Part shown: piece after piece, positions 37,301 through 47,928 of the stretch
How the letters are laid out: every line of letters begins with the position of its first letter
Position numbering within the stretch: the first letter of the stretch is position 1
Source: Kryptolebias marmoratus
Lineage: Eukaryota > Chordata > Actinopteri > Cyprinodontiformes > Rivulidae
Length of the DNA stretch: 64,000 bases
Assembly: GCF_001649575.2 (NCBI RefSeq)
Contig: NC_051448.1
Span: 13,186,527-13,250,526 of the forward strand
Direction: 5' to 3'
The notes under the pieces: generated by a model
The model's database searches: none
What the model saw: only the letters and a program-made list of their open reading frames with translations
What the model was told of the DNA's origin: nothing
Program-made: the position numbers and the translations under genes

Positions 37301-40300
37301 ATAAAAGATTTCCGTTTGAGGCAATTGTTTGGAAATGTTTGGAAGGTCTTTCCCAAACGATCGAGCGCCCATTCTTCCAGACTGAAAGAGACTTCACAGA
37401 TGGGAGGAAAAAAAAAACATAATAGTTTCCAACCTTCTGAGGAGGATTTGTGCTAGAAAGTTTATGTACCAAAAATGTTAAAGTTTATGAGAGTGAAATT
37501 ACAAAAACTCTGGACCGTATGACTTTTTAAGAAGGGCCGACGGGAGAGAGTCTCTTCTCTCTAAAAACAGAACGTGGTACCATGATTTTGTTTGCGAAGT
37601 TGCATCTAAATAGAGAGAAATCTGGAACAATGTACTTCAGACAGACAAGACCAAAATGAAGGGGTTTGGTTGTAAGGCACAACACCAACATCTGGCCAAA
37701 ACCAAACACAGCATCTCAGAGTAAACAACTTAAAACCAAATGTCAAACACTGTGATGGAGTGGTAGTGATTTGGGCAAACGTCAAATGTTAGGCCTTGCC
37801 TCTCCAACAACTGAAGAAGTGACACCAAACAGCAGAAAATTACCAATAGAACAGCAGAAAAATAACAAAGGTATTGCAATGGCCCAAGTCCAGACCTTTT
37901 GGTTGTTTGATAAACAGTGACTTCATCAACAAATTGTTGTGCATTTTCAAGTGTAGCTATATTCTGTCTGAGCTATTGCTTTATCAAAATTACCTGGTGA
38001 GGCCTAGTGAGGGAAGAATCAGAACCATGAAGAGCAGGAAGAAGTACAACTTGCGCATCATGCTCAGCTGCTCACTGGACCTGACAATTAGGTACAGTAA
38101 AGTTAAAATAAAGAAAAAAAAAGACTTTTGGTAGTACAAATTACCACTGTGTGTGTGTAATACCTGCTCCAGTGTGCCTCTCCTAGTGTAGAATAGTACA
38201 CTATTGTAGGCAGCAATGCTGAGAAGGACCACAGCAGAAGAGTTGGGAAGAACTGACTAATGACAGGGCTCTAGAAATAAAAAAAGAAAGCACCCTGAAG
38301 ACTTCAAAACTCTGAAAACTGTGATAATTACAGTATACACCTGAATGTTTCAGACTCACATTGAGATAGTAGATGGGCTTAGTCACGTTGAACCTGTCCA
38401 TGGTGTTAATGATGATGGTGGGAGTTGTCAGAAAGGTGAGGAAGATGAACAGTAAGATGTTTATTCCCAAGAAACGGAGGAACCAACAAAAGCCCCGCAC
38501 TGAAAGGTTTTCCCTGTTAAGCATAAAAAATTAAAGGGAATTAATGACAAAATAAATAACATTCCTTAAATTAATGCATATCATCCTCTGCTTTTCAGGC
38601 CAGAGTTAAGAGCCAGGATCATTTTGTGTTGAAAAATGACAGCTGTAGCCGTTTTGGTCATACCTTAAAATCAACATTATCCTCAATGTCATGAGATATC
38701 TCACATGATCACGCATGACCTGTCAGCGCTTGGGAGTAAGTGCTGCAAATGACCATCAGCGATTACCACACCAAGTTTTAGCTTAACATCTATCTAAACT
38801 GGTTGAGTTGAGCATTTTTCTGTTTGTCTAAGGTCAGGCGACTGTGGCGACTATCTTGAATTGAGTTGTCTCCGAAAGTAAATCACTTGTAAAAGTCAAC
38901 CTTATGATTACTTTCTGAAGGTTTCATTAAAATCAGTGATTCATGAGATGTTTTGTTAACGGGAGAGACAAACGCGCACGCGCACATACAGATATGCTTA
39001 TTTTCTGGCATTTCTGTGGCGTAACATTTGAAACCATTCAAACTTTGTGTGACAAGGCTGAATATATATAATTAAACATTCTAGAAAGGAACTATTATCG
39101 ACCCGTAACAGTAGTAGCAGAGTTCCATAATACTTAGAGATTATTTTGTTTAATTGCAATTTAAATGCATTCTCTTCATTTCATAAATTCTTTAAACAGT
39201 CCCATATTATTCAATTAAAGATCATTTTGTTATAGTACTGAATTATTTTCCATTCTTGTTATCCTTAGCATTTATAATACTAAGTAGTGGGAACACACAG
39301 TTTATGAAGAGTTGCTAATGTTGACTTACCAATACACACTTTTGTGATGTGGAGCATAGCTGACCTGCCACTTGTTCACTTTTAGCGTTTGGCTTACGGA
39401 TGAAGGCTGCGGTTCCCTCCCACAGCAGCACTTTGGGCTTCCACACTGGATCGCATTGAAGTCTTTCAGAATGCTGCAGTCAGTAAACAGCAGCTGTTAG
39501 TGACAGATGCTAACTAGTTTTTCAAACTATAAGACATCTTCTCAGTAAAATTAAAAAAAAAAAAAAAAAGTCATGCGGTGACCACAACTTTGAGGTTTAC
39601 CGATGAGAAAAAAATAGAACAGTTACAGGAACTCCATGTGATATTGCTGCTCTCACAAAACAATTTCACAGAATTTATTTTGGTTCTGGTGCTCTTGTCA
39701 GAACAAATTGCACCAATAAAATATGTATATAAACTAACAAATGTTATAAAGGAAAAGCCAAAATAATTACTATGAATTTGGATTAGATCAGTGGATTATT
39801 TCTTTTAAATTATGGTTAAATTTTCAGTGAGTGCTGCAGAAACTCAAAAGGAAACACTGCGACATTGAAACTCACTACTTGGCCATAGCCTCGGTCTTTA
39901 AGGTGACAAAAGCGATCCCCAACGAGTGGTCTGGCACCATTTCTGCCTCCTGTCTCATTTCTTCCAGCAGCTGCTTCTCTTTATTGCTGTAATATTCGAT
40001 GGCATCAACCTGGGAGAGATGAAAAACGGAATTAAAGTGAAACCATCTGGTGTCCGGTGCATTGTATGCTCTTCTTTTTCACTACAGCGTTATTGTGAGT
40101 CATTATCTTTTTTTTTGAACTTCTGAAAGACAAGATAAAAACAGTCAGGTCATTTGGTCCATCTCACCCTCTGACAGCTGGAGCAGCAGCAGAAGTGGCC
40201 GCATAAACGAGGGCTGATCAACTCACGTATCCCCGTCTTACTGAGGACACGCTCATAGTACCGCAGGTTTTTTCCAGCTCGGATCCTAGGTTGAAAAGAA

Positions 40301-42967
40301 AAATAAAAAAAAAACTATTATACAAGCTTGGAACTAAAACCTAAAGTTAGGTCAATTATTCATAAATCTTTGAATAGGGTAGAGTCTTTGAGCACAGCTG
40401 TAAATATGTATATTAATTTATGTTTAAAGTTTAAAAGCACAGAGAGCCACAATTTTTGTGACTGCCTCCAAACGTAACACTGAAACTTGATCACTTTATT
40501 CTCATTGTGTATAAACATGTTTAGAACTCACAGAGAAAGAGATGTGTGACTTCAGCTGCGTTTAAAAAAAGCAATAAATGTGATTTTAAAAAGGCGCATT
40601 TCCACAGCAGCACATTGACATTTTCTTCTGTTTACAGGTGACGTGGACAGTAGGGGTGGGAAGACGAAACACATCGTTTTAAGAAAAAGCCAATTTCTGA
40701 CATGTATTTTACAGCAAAAAAACCAACAACAACGCTTACAAGTTACAAAAAGAATAACCTAAATGCAACTTATAGATTGTTCTTGTTGTTGAGACCAAGT
40801 GCAAAACAAACACACAAAAGCAAGACAGCTTTATTTTATTCACACGTCTCACCTTTCCTTATCGAGATTCATCAGCCTGGCCACATTATAGCCCAAAGTC
40901 ACAGCACATACGTCACAAGTAGGATATGCCTCCCTGTGAGCAAACAGAACTGGAAGTTACAGTAAAGCAGCTATCACAACTGTGTGTATAAACATGCCCG
41001 TATTGGGACAACAATCTAAGCAAATATTAAACAAAATATCCTTATTACTGCGGTCTACTCACTTGAAATGGGTCATTACATCTTCCTCTGTTGCCTTTTT
41101 AGGGATCGAACACACAAGTAAGACGTTTCTGACCTGCAGACACAAACATGCAAAAATATTTACAAATTTCTCCTCTCCTACCGTCCAGCCTGTCAGCACC
41201 GTGTGGTCAGGAGACTCACGGTTTCCCTGCGCGTGCATTTCATTTTTGACGTGTGCCGTCGCAGAAACACAACTGTCAGGAACAGGTAGAGAACCGCAAA
41301 CACCGTATGCAGCCACAACAGGTTGTTTCTGCAATAAAAAACAAACAGTAGGTATTATAAAGAATTTTGGTACGGCTGGACAAATCTCTGCTATAAATTT
41401 GTTGGCTTTAACAGACAATTTGATGACTTATCATGCATTTCTATGGTAATTACCTCGTGCTGAGATTCCCAATAGTTGTCCTTCCAAAACTATGAGGTTC
41501 GTTGCCTAAAAAAAGAAATCTAAGTAAGTTTTTTTTTTTAAAAAGCAATCTCTACAGGTGGAAAGAAAAGTGTTTTTCATTTTCTTTAGTAATTCTGTAC
41601 AGTGGTTCTGAAGTGTAAAACAAAAACACATCAGCTGCAGTCTCTTGCTGTGTTTTTGCCTTAGCTAAAAGATAAACAGCATGATGTTAAACCCACTCAG
41701 CAGTTTTCCAGTCATGTTCACAGGCAGAATGATTCCAAGCGAGGTGATGGTAATGACCACCAGCAGGATTATCAAATGACGCTGGAAGGACAGGTAGTGG
41801 ACGGCGTCGATGCCACATTTTTCTTTTATCTTTTCCTCCCTGAAACCCAAAGACGTGAGGCGTTTATGAGGAGGAAACCAGACGTCAGACGCTGTGAGTT
41901 TTATGCAACATGTGATTACAACATGCAGAAACAAAAGGCGTTAAATAAAATGAACAACACTCACTCCATTCTGACGGTGTAAGGCAGCCATGAGCAAAAT
42001 TTCTGAATCAAAATAAAGAAAGAAAGAAATAATAATAAAAAAGAGGGATATGACACAGATGAATAAAAGCCACAGAGAACTGTAGTTTAAAAAACAACAT
42101 GAAACTGATCTGTCAAGAAAAAGTCATTGTCTAGTACAGTAGTATGTCTTATGGTTTGTATTATTATCTAGTTCAGTGTTAAAACAATGACAGAGTTTTT
42201 TAAAATTATTTTTACATACCATTTCATAGTCAGGGTCCTCCACGTTGGACACAGTGGATGACATTCGCCCATAGCAACGGTGTGACGACTCGGTGAACCT
42301 GATCCACAAAAATAAATGCCAAAGGGTTACTCAGTAAACCAGATGATCCGGTTTACTATACTTCTAGCTTTTCACAATGTAGTCAAGATGTCTACAAAAA
42401 CCTGCCGTCTTTAATTGCAAGTTAAACTTTTAAACCAACCCTTCATTGTCTGCAACCAGAGCTAAACGACCATAGTCCCAGAACTTCTTTCTGATGACCG
42501 AGAACAGGAACAGCAACACCTGTGAGCGACAAGAAAGCAGGCAATTTAGGACTGCTATGACCAACTCTCAGTTACTTCCACAAAAAGCTTTATTGCATCA
42601 TCTGTAAATTTGACTAAGTCATAGCCATTTTTGTGTTGGCTAAGGTTGATTAGCTGTGGCGGCAGCTGTCTTGAATTGACTTACCGAAAAGCAACTAAAA
42701 GGTTGTTTTCTACACAAATCCTATCATTCAGAGCCAATTAGGACGAAGCTATGACAACCCTAGTCAGCAGATTTTTCAATCTCACAACTCAGGCTCAATG
42801 ATATGAGAGGCAAACTGACAGAGACGTACGATGAAAACACAGAAGTTCAGCAGCAGGACAAGTGGCACCCCTCCAAAGTCATGGCCTGTCAGGACAGTGC
42901 TCTGGTTGAAGCAGTTGGGGCTGGAGGAATTATTGAAGCCCAGCAGATACCCCAGGGAGAAAGACAT
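34347..42967 (-). CDS. tmem63a: TMEM63 (CSC1-like/OSCA) mechanosensitive cation channel, closest to TMEM63A
   Basis: 22 coding exons on the minus strand: 42967-42830, 42519-42440, 42298-42220, 42002-41965, 41839-41697, 41505-41454, 41328-41220, 41133-41063, 40933-40853, 40285-40168, 40009-39876, 39473-39330, 38513-38360, 38270-38164, 38080-37994, 37154-37089, 36739-36577, 36352-36247, 36142-35975, 35728-35613, 35530-35480, 34487-34347. Phases join to 2346 nt and 781 aa (human TMEM63A 807). Exons 1-7 form the N-terminal RSN1_TM part ('[10 protein letters not shown]', '[11 protein letters not shown]', '[20 protein letters not shown]'). Exons 8-12 are the cytosolic PHM7_cyt part with a Cys cluster ('CGHFCCC'). 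Exons 13-20 are the membrane pore domain ('[19 protein letters not shown]', '[15 protein letters not shown]', '[13 protein letters not shown]'). The C-terminus has 'YLPRVLN' and 'AYGST' as in TMEM63A. Family members are osmo/mechanically gated cation channels of plasma and lysosomal membranes. Resemblance favours TMEM63A; TMEM63B is the main alternative. Confidence 0.93.
38640..39010 (-). repeat. Dispersed repeat R1 copy in tmem63a intron 12
   Basis: Reverse-orientation R1 blocks, including 'ttgattactttctgaaggtt'-like sequence, 'actgtggcgactatcttgaa' and 'attcatgagatgttttgtta'. Located between coding exons 12 and 13. Confidence 0.65.
42555..42720 (-). repeat. Dispersed repeat R1, truncated copy in tmem63a intron 1
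   Basis: Contains 'gctatgaccaactctcagtt', 'taaatttgactaagtcatag' and 'gattagctgtggcggcagct', between coding exons 1 and 2. Confidence 0.6.
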
Positions 42968-44506
42968 CACTGGACTAAGACCAGCAGTTTATCTGCAAAA
43001 AAAATCACAAAAGTATCCCGTCAGACAAATATACATTTAAAAGTATCCCGCCAGACGTATATCTGCCACCACAAAAATGAATACAAAAACTTACATATAA
43101 TAAATAATCTTATTCTTGAATGTAACATGCTTTCATTCATTGTTTTGTTGCTAAAAATGTGTTGGCCAGGAGGCTTCATCGCTACAAAATGTTGTAATAA
43201 CTGAACTGTAATGTTGTTTGCAATAGCCATTTGCAAATACGTAGTAATAATACAGTTCTGGGTAAATGTTTGTACAGGTTCTCAGTCATCTAGCACACAA
43301 CAAATCCTAAGAGCTTAAAAACAAGTCGGCGAGTGTTGGAAAACACGTCTTGAACTAACAGAAAAGAGGTCCAGTTGACTTGTTTTTAAACACTTAGGAC
43401 AGCACTGGGAGGATTGAACTAGTCTTTGAATTTGGCGAGGAATTCACGGCGAAGACTAAACGATCAGTTTGTGTAAAGCCACATAGAAAACAAAATGAAA
43501 AACGTTAAAAAAAGGACTAATTTCACAACAAGTGTCAGCTGCTGCAGGTTTGAAAGAAAACACATTTTGCATTCTTACTTGCAAATCGCTCTGCGGGGTA
43601 ACAACACTGGATTGGATTTTATTAACTGACAAATAAACCAAAAATAATTTTAAAATCAATACTGAGAGGATCAGATCCATCCAGTGTGAAGCTGTGGTCA
43701 GCCTTTTTTTCCTTGCTTGGTTTGTCATTTCTCTGCAGTTTATTTGGACAGATAATGTGCTGCATCGAACAGGCCTGAGGGAGGCTGGTTTGTGTTTGTT
43801 TTGTTTTAAACAGAATTTAAAATCTCCCGATCAGAATGAAGATAAAGAGAAGGGCTGACTGACAGAGAGTGCTTTCTGTTCTCATATCCGTGGTCGTGTT
43901 TTTTTTCTTTCCCCCAATTGCTGTCACGCCCAACGCTTCCTGGATCAGACTGAGTCATGTGGGAGGAAATTAAAGTCATAAAGTTTGACATTCTTGTTTT
44001 CGTACGGTAACAATCCATTTTAAAAGCCTCCAGAATCACCATACGTGGTGTACAGATCTTAAAGCCTGGCGACAGACAAACAGAGGCAGTTTCTGCTCAA
44101 ACAGCTGGCAGACACTTTCACTCACTTAACACAACGAAAATAGCAGTAATTATAATATTAAATAATTCAGTTATAATGGTAATTTATAAACACTCACCGG
44201 AGCGGAGAGTCCACTCTGCTGTGTGGTGCCGTTAAATAAAACATTTGACAACAACTGCTACGTAAGTTGCACACGAAGTTTGCTAACACTAATGAGTAAA
44301 CAAAGTGCTTACCTGCTGGTACAGCTTGATTTACTTGTGGGGTGAGACGAAACGCCGCATTGAAAATATTGTTAAGGAGTTTGTGGCACACTTGCGGTCC
44401 TTGGTGAACTCTGTCCTTATTTCACGGCGCAGTATATTTCCATGTACTGTAAATATGAGAAGTAAGTCCTTTACCATTCCTTTCTGTCCCTTCCCTTTCA
44501 GTGTTC
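42968..44506 (-). other. tmem63a 5' region with probable non-coding first exon(s)
   Basis: No coding sequence lies upstream of the ATG exon. Two minus-strand donor-like sites are visible: 'CAG|gtaagc' with exon edge at 44313, and 'CCG|gtgagt' with edge at 44198. They fit alternative 5' UTR exons starting near 44.45 kb. Parts of this region recur, decayed, at 57.29-57.66 kb. The rest is intronic and AT-rich. Confidence 0.45.
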
Positions 44507-44518
44507 TGCGCATGCGCG
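44507..44518. promoter_or_regulatory. NRF1 palindrome in tmem63a promoter
   Basis: TGCGCATGCGCG matches the NRF1 consensus YGCGCAYGCGCR exactly and sits about 200 bp upstream of the predicted first-exon donor of tmem63a. There is no TATA box. It indicates a housekeeping-type promoter for tmem63a. Confidence 0.6.
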
Positions 44519-45029
44519 GGTCCTGCAACTCATTAACGGTCTCGTGCTCTGAGGCCGACGTAACACCGGAAAAGAAAGTGTTTTTATTTTTTCGAAACTT
44601 TAGTTAGTCAAGCGTATTCTGGGTGTTAAATTTAGACTTTTGACAGGTAAAACTGGCACGAAAAGATAGAAATGGAACTTATCGAAACAAATAAAGAAGG
44701 AAAATCTACCAGCCCCTGCTACAGAGGGTCTGTAAAATCTTAACTTTTTACGAGTGAATAGGGTTTATAACATATATGGATTTGTGCCTTAAACATTACA
44801 ACAGCCTAAATAAACAGATAAACCTAAACTATTTAATAAAGTTCAATAAGTTAGTCACTGTTAAGGTTGACAGCAATTTCTTATCAGGCTATGCCTTTGG
44901 TGCATATTGACTGTTCCTTTAGGATGTGCAATTTGTTATTTTTCGTCTGCTGGAACAAACAAGTTGAAAAGTTTTAAGGATTTCTGTGAAGTGCTATTCT
45001 TAGAAACGCAAATGGAAAAAAGACCAAAA

Positions 45030-45595
45030 TGTCCATATTCTCTATAGGTTTGTGTGCGGAGTGGCAGACCAGGGTGATGGTTCCCGTGCTTAAAAAAGGG
45101 GGATCAGATATTTGTTTCAATTATTGATGGATCATACTTCTCAGCCTCCCTGGGAAAGTTTAAAGGAAGGCCCCGACCGACTGTTGAACCTCGGATCCAG
45201 GAGGACACAGTGTTGCTTTCAGTCTGGTCGTGGAACAGTGGACCAGATCTTCACCCTTGAAGGGTTGCTAAGCAGGCCATGGGAGTTTGACTCCCTGGTC
45301 TACATGTGTTTTGTAGATCGGAAGCAGGCTTATGACTGTGTTCCCCGAGGCGTTATGTGGGGGGTCAGGGTTACTGTATAACCAAAGCAGGAGCTGTGTC
45401 TGCATTCTTAGCACAAAGTTGAGCTTGTTCTTGGTGCGGGCTGGACTCCGCCAGGGCTGTCTATTGTCTCTGATCCTGTTTGTGATGTTAATGGACAGGA
45501 TCTTGAGAAGCAGTCTTGGAGAGTTGCGTGTCTGGTTTGGGAACCTCAGGGTCTCGTCTCTGATTTTTGCAGATGATACTTCAGGAAGCTGAATC
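45030..45595 (+). mobile_element. LINE reverse-transcriptase fragment
   Basis: Two frames together carry reverse-transcriptase blocks. The first frame has 'RTQCCFQSGRGTVDQIFTL', 'YMCFVDRKQAYDCVPRGVMW' (the catalytic-region block with F/YxD degenerate). The second frame has 'AGLRQGCLLSLILFVMLMDR' and 'SSLIFADDTS', containing the FADD catalytic motif. A frameshift or deletion near 45370 joins them, and both ends are truncated, so it is inactive. It is of the same general fish LINE type as the remnant at 0.8-1.6 kb. Confidence 0.85.
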
Positions 45596-45829
45596 AAAGA
45601 TAAAATTAGGGCACCACTTGTTAAAATGTGCATGTTTGTCACATGCATGTTTGATTGTAATGCTGCGTGGTAAGAGTTACAGTAACTGTCACACACAGGA
45701 GTTAGTAGCATTCCCATTACTGCTGGTTAACAAAAGTTGCTGAGAAGAGGACACGAAACAAGCTGCAGGGACTTCTCAAGGTTTTCTAAGTCAGAAAGTC
45801 AGTGGCAGAATTCTCTGTTCAGACCTTTC

Positions 45830-45975
45830 ATGAATTCACTGTACTTCTTTGAGTATTGAAAGGCTTCTTTCAGTGTTGCTTGCGTGGAAAAATGTGATAC
45901 TGATTTGTTTGTAATTTGTTTAAAGAAAAAAGTCTGACCTTAAAGGTTTTCACATTTGAATATGTTTTACAACGC
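45830..45975 (+). repeat. Copy of receptor-gene intron 3 sequence (partner at 48760-48925)
   Basis: 'gtttgtaatttgttta' (about 45907 and 48852) and 'ttcacatttgaatatgttt' (about 45949 and 48896) lie in the same order and orientation in both places, with alignable sequence between them. The second copy is inside intron 3 of the first GPRC6A-like gene. This copy may therefore be the last trace of a deleted receptor gene. Alternatively both are copies of an unrecognised dispersed repeat. Confidence 0.55.
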
Positions 45976-46149
45976 TACCACAATTTTTTCTTATTTCCTC
46001 ATTTATGTGTGGCCTAGTTAAATACCAGATCCCCCCTCAGATTTCCGCCACCTACTGACACGACATTGCTTAACCTTAAAAAAATCCTTGTCATTCAGTG
46101 CAAATCAGGAAGAACCTCCAATAGCTGTAGTTGCAAGATTTAAACCTTT

Positions 46150-46340
46150 AGCTTTTAAAGTTAAGAGAGGCAGACAGTGAGAAACGTCCAATGAAAAGCC
46201 AGAAGTCCAGCAGCAGTTGACTCTTGAGGACAATGTCTGCTTGGAGCTAAAGCATCTATAAGAGCTACCATTTGAGTCCAACAGAGGTCACCAGAGGGAA
46301 GGCACTGCATTACTTGTTCATGTAATTAGAAACCTCTACT
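46150..46340 (-). pseudogene. Decayed copy of tmem63a coding exon 1 and flank
   Basis: Aligns by eye with 42800-42985: 'agagaggcagacagtgag', 'ccagaagtccagcagcag', 'aggcactgcat'. It shares derived changes ('taccatttgagtcca', 'cagagg', 'caccagagg') and the following 'ttcatgtaattagaaacctc' (46318-46337) with the other remnant at 55.04-55.26 kb. The reading frame is lost. It marks an old duplication boundary just upstream of the first receptor gene. Confidence 0.65.
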
Positions 46341-46988
46341 TCAAAAGCTAAAAGCAAATTTGACAAATGAGAGTTGGTTTGCACAGTGGAAGATATGCTG
46401 ACATATGTCGAGAATAAATTTTCTCAGTGAAGCCATATACAGGCATGTGTGAAACTTTTTGCACTCAAACACATTTGTGACCAGAGAATAACTCCCAGTC
46501 TTAATTACAACACACACATTCACAAAGAGAGGAGCCTTTTTACTTCCTTCTGTTTTATACAGAATTAGTTTTAGCCATCAGTAGGAATTCCATAGCTTTC
46601 TTGTCTTTGACCATGTTTAAAGTGAGGTGAAATTCATGTAGCTGGTGCATGTTATCTCACTGACTTTTACACAAAGTTGAATGGAATCACTTCAGGAAAC
46701 TAAAACACAACTTGCCGTGTGATTTAAATATTTTTGGTCGATTTGTTGAGTCAATGCCATTCAAAAGTGATTAAATAAAACCAGGAAAAGAGACAGCAAT
46801 TTTCCCCCCAAAAGAATTCTATGCAAATTGTCAAGGAACCAGGAATATGTTTAATATAGGTTAAACTATATTTCAAGCTGAGGTTGTTTGACAGCTCTAT
46901 TCTTGCAGCCCCACTAGAGAAACACACACAGCTGAGATTTCAGAGGTGTTCTTATCAGAAGACTTGAGCGAGCTAGACAAACAAGAAG

Positions 46989-47847
46989 ATGAAACAGTTT
47001 TTCACTTTCTGTTTCTTTGTTGCTGTTTTAGCTCAGTATTTTTCCTTTACTGAATACGTAAAGGAAGCCAAGGCTCCAGGTGATATTATTATTGGAGGAT
47101 TGTTCCCAATACATGAAAGCGTTGAACTTGGAAACAACAACTGTAACAGGTATTTTTTTAAATTTTTTTTTACAAATCCATTTGAATGTTGTCATATTGT
47201 TACTCAACACTGAGCGTGAATGCATGTGTTGAAACAAGATATATTAGCACATAATACTGTTGGTTTGATTATTCAGGTTCAGCCATGCTCGGCTGGCTCA
47301 GTCTCTGATGATGATTCATGCAATAGAGAAGATAAATCAGAGGGATGAGCTGGGAGGCATCACTTTAGGATATCTCATACGGGACTCCTGTGGAGATGTT
47401 ACCACTGCACTGAACAACACTCTGTCCTTCATGAGCAAAATCAGTAAGTACTCTCAAGACTGGTATGAACATAAGTGAGCCACACATCAGTTTAAATTTA
47501 CAACTTTGACAGATTTCAGTAATTTATCAGGGCAGTTTTTGGCCCCTGTGGGAGTTCTACTGATTTATAATTGCCCATACGTAAATGCCTCTTCTAGGTT
47601 GAACAAAGTGCTTCTTATCCACACTTTTGATCATATTTTAGCAGTCCATATAGTCCATATTTTCTTTAAATTTTACTCATGCACCATTTACCGTATTGTG
47701 GACAGTGGAGGTGATCCTGTAGCTATACTGTAGTGTATGGCAAATCTTTCACTCATTTTAAGTCTGGTACCTGAACATTTTAGAGAAATTCTTTTTGTTT
47801 GCCTACAGTGTACTTTTTTGGTAGATCTAAATAAATAAATAAATAAA

Positions 47848-47928
<81 letters not shown>

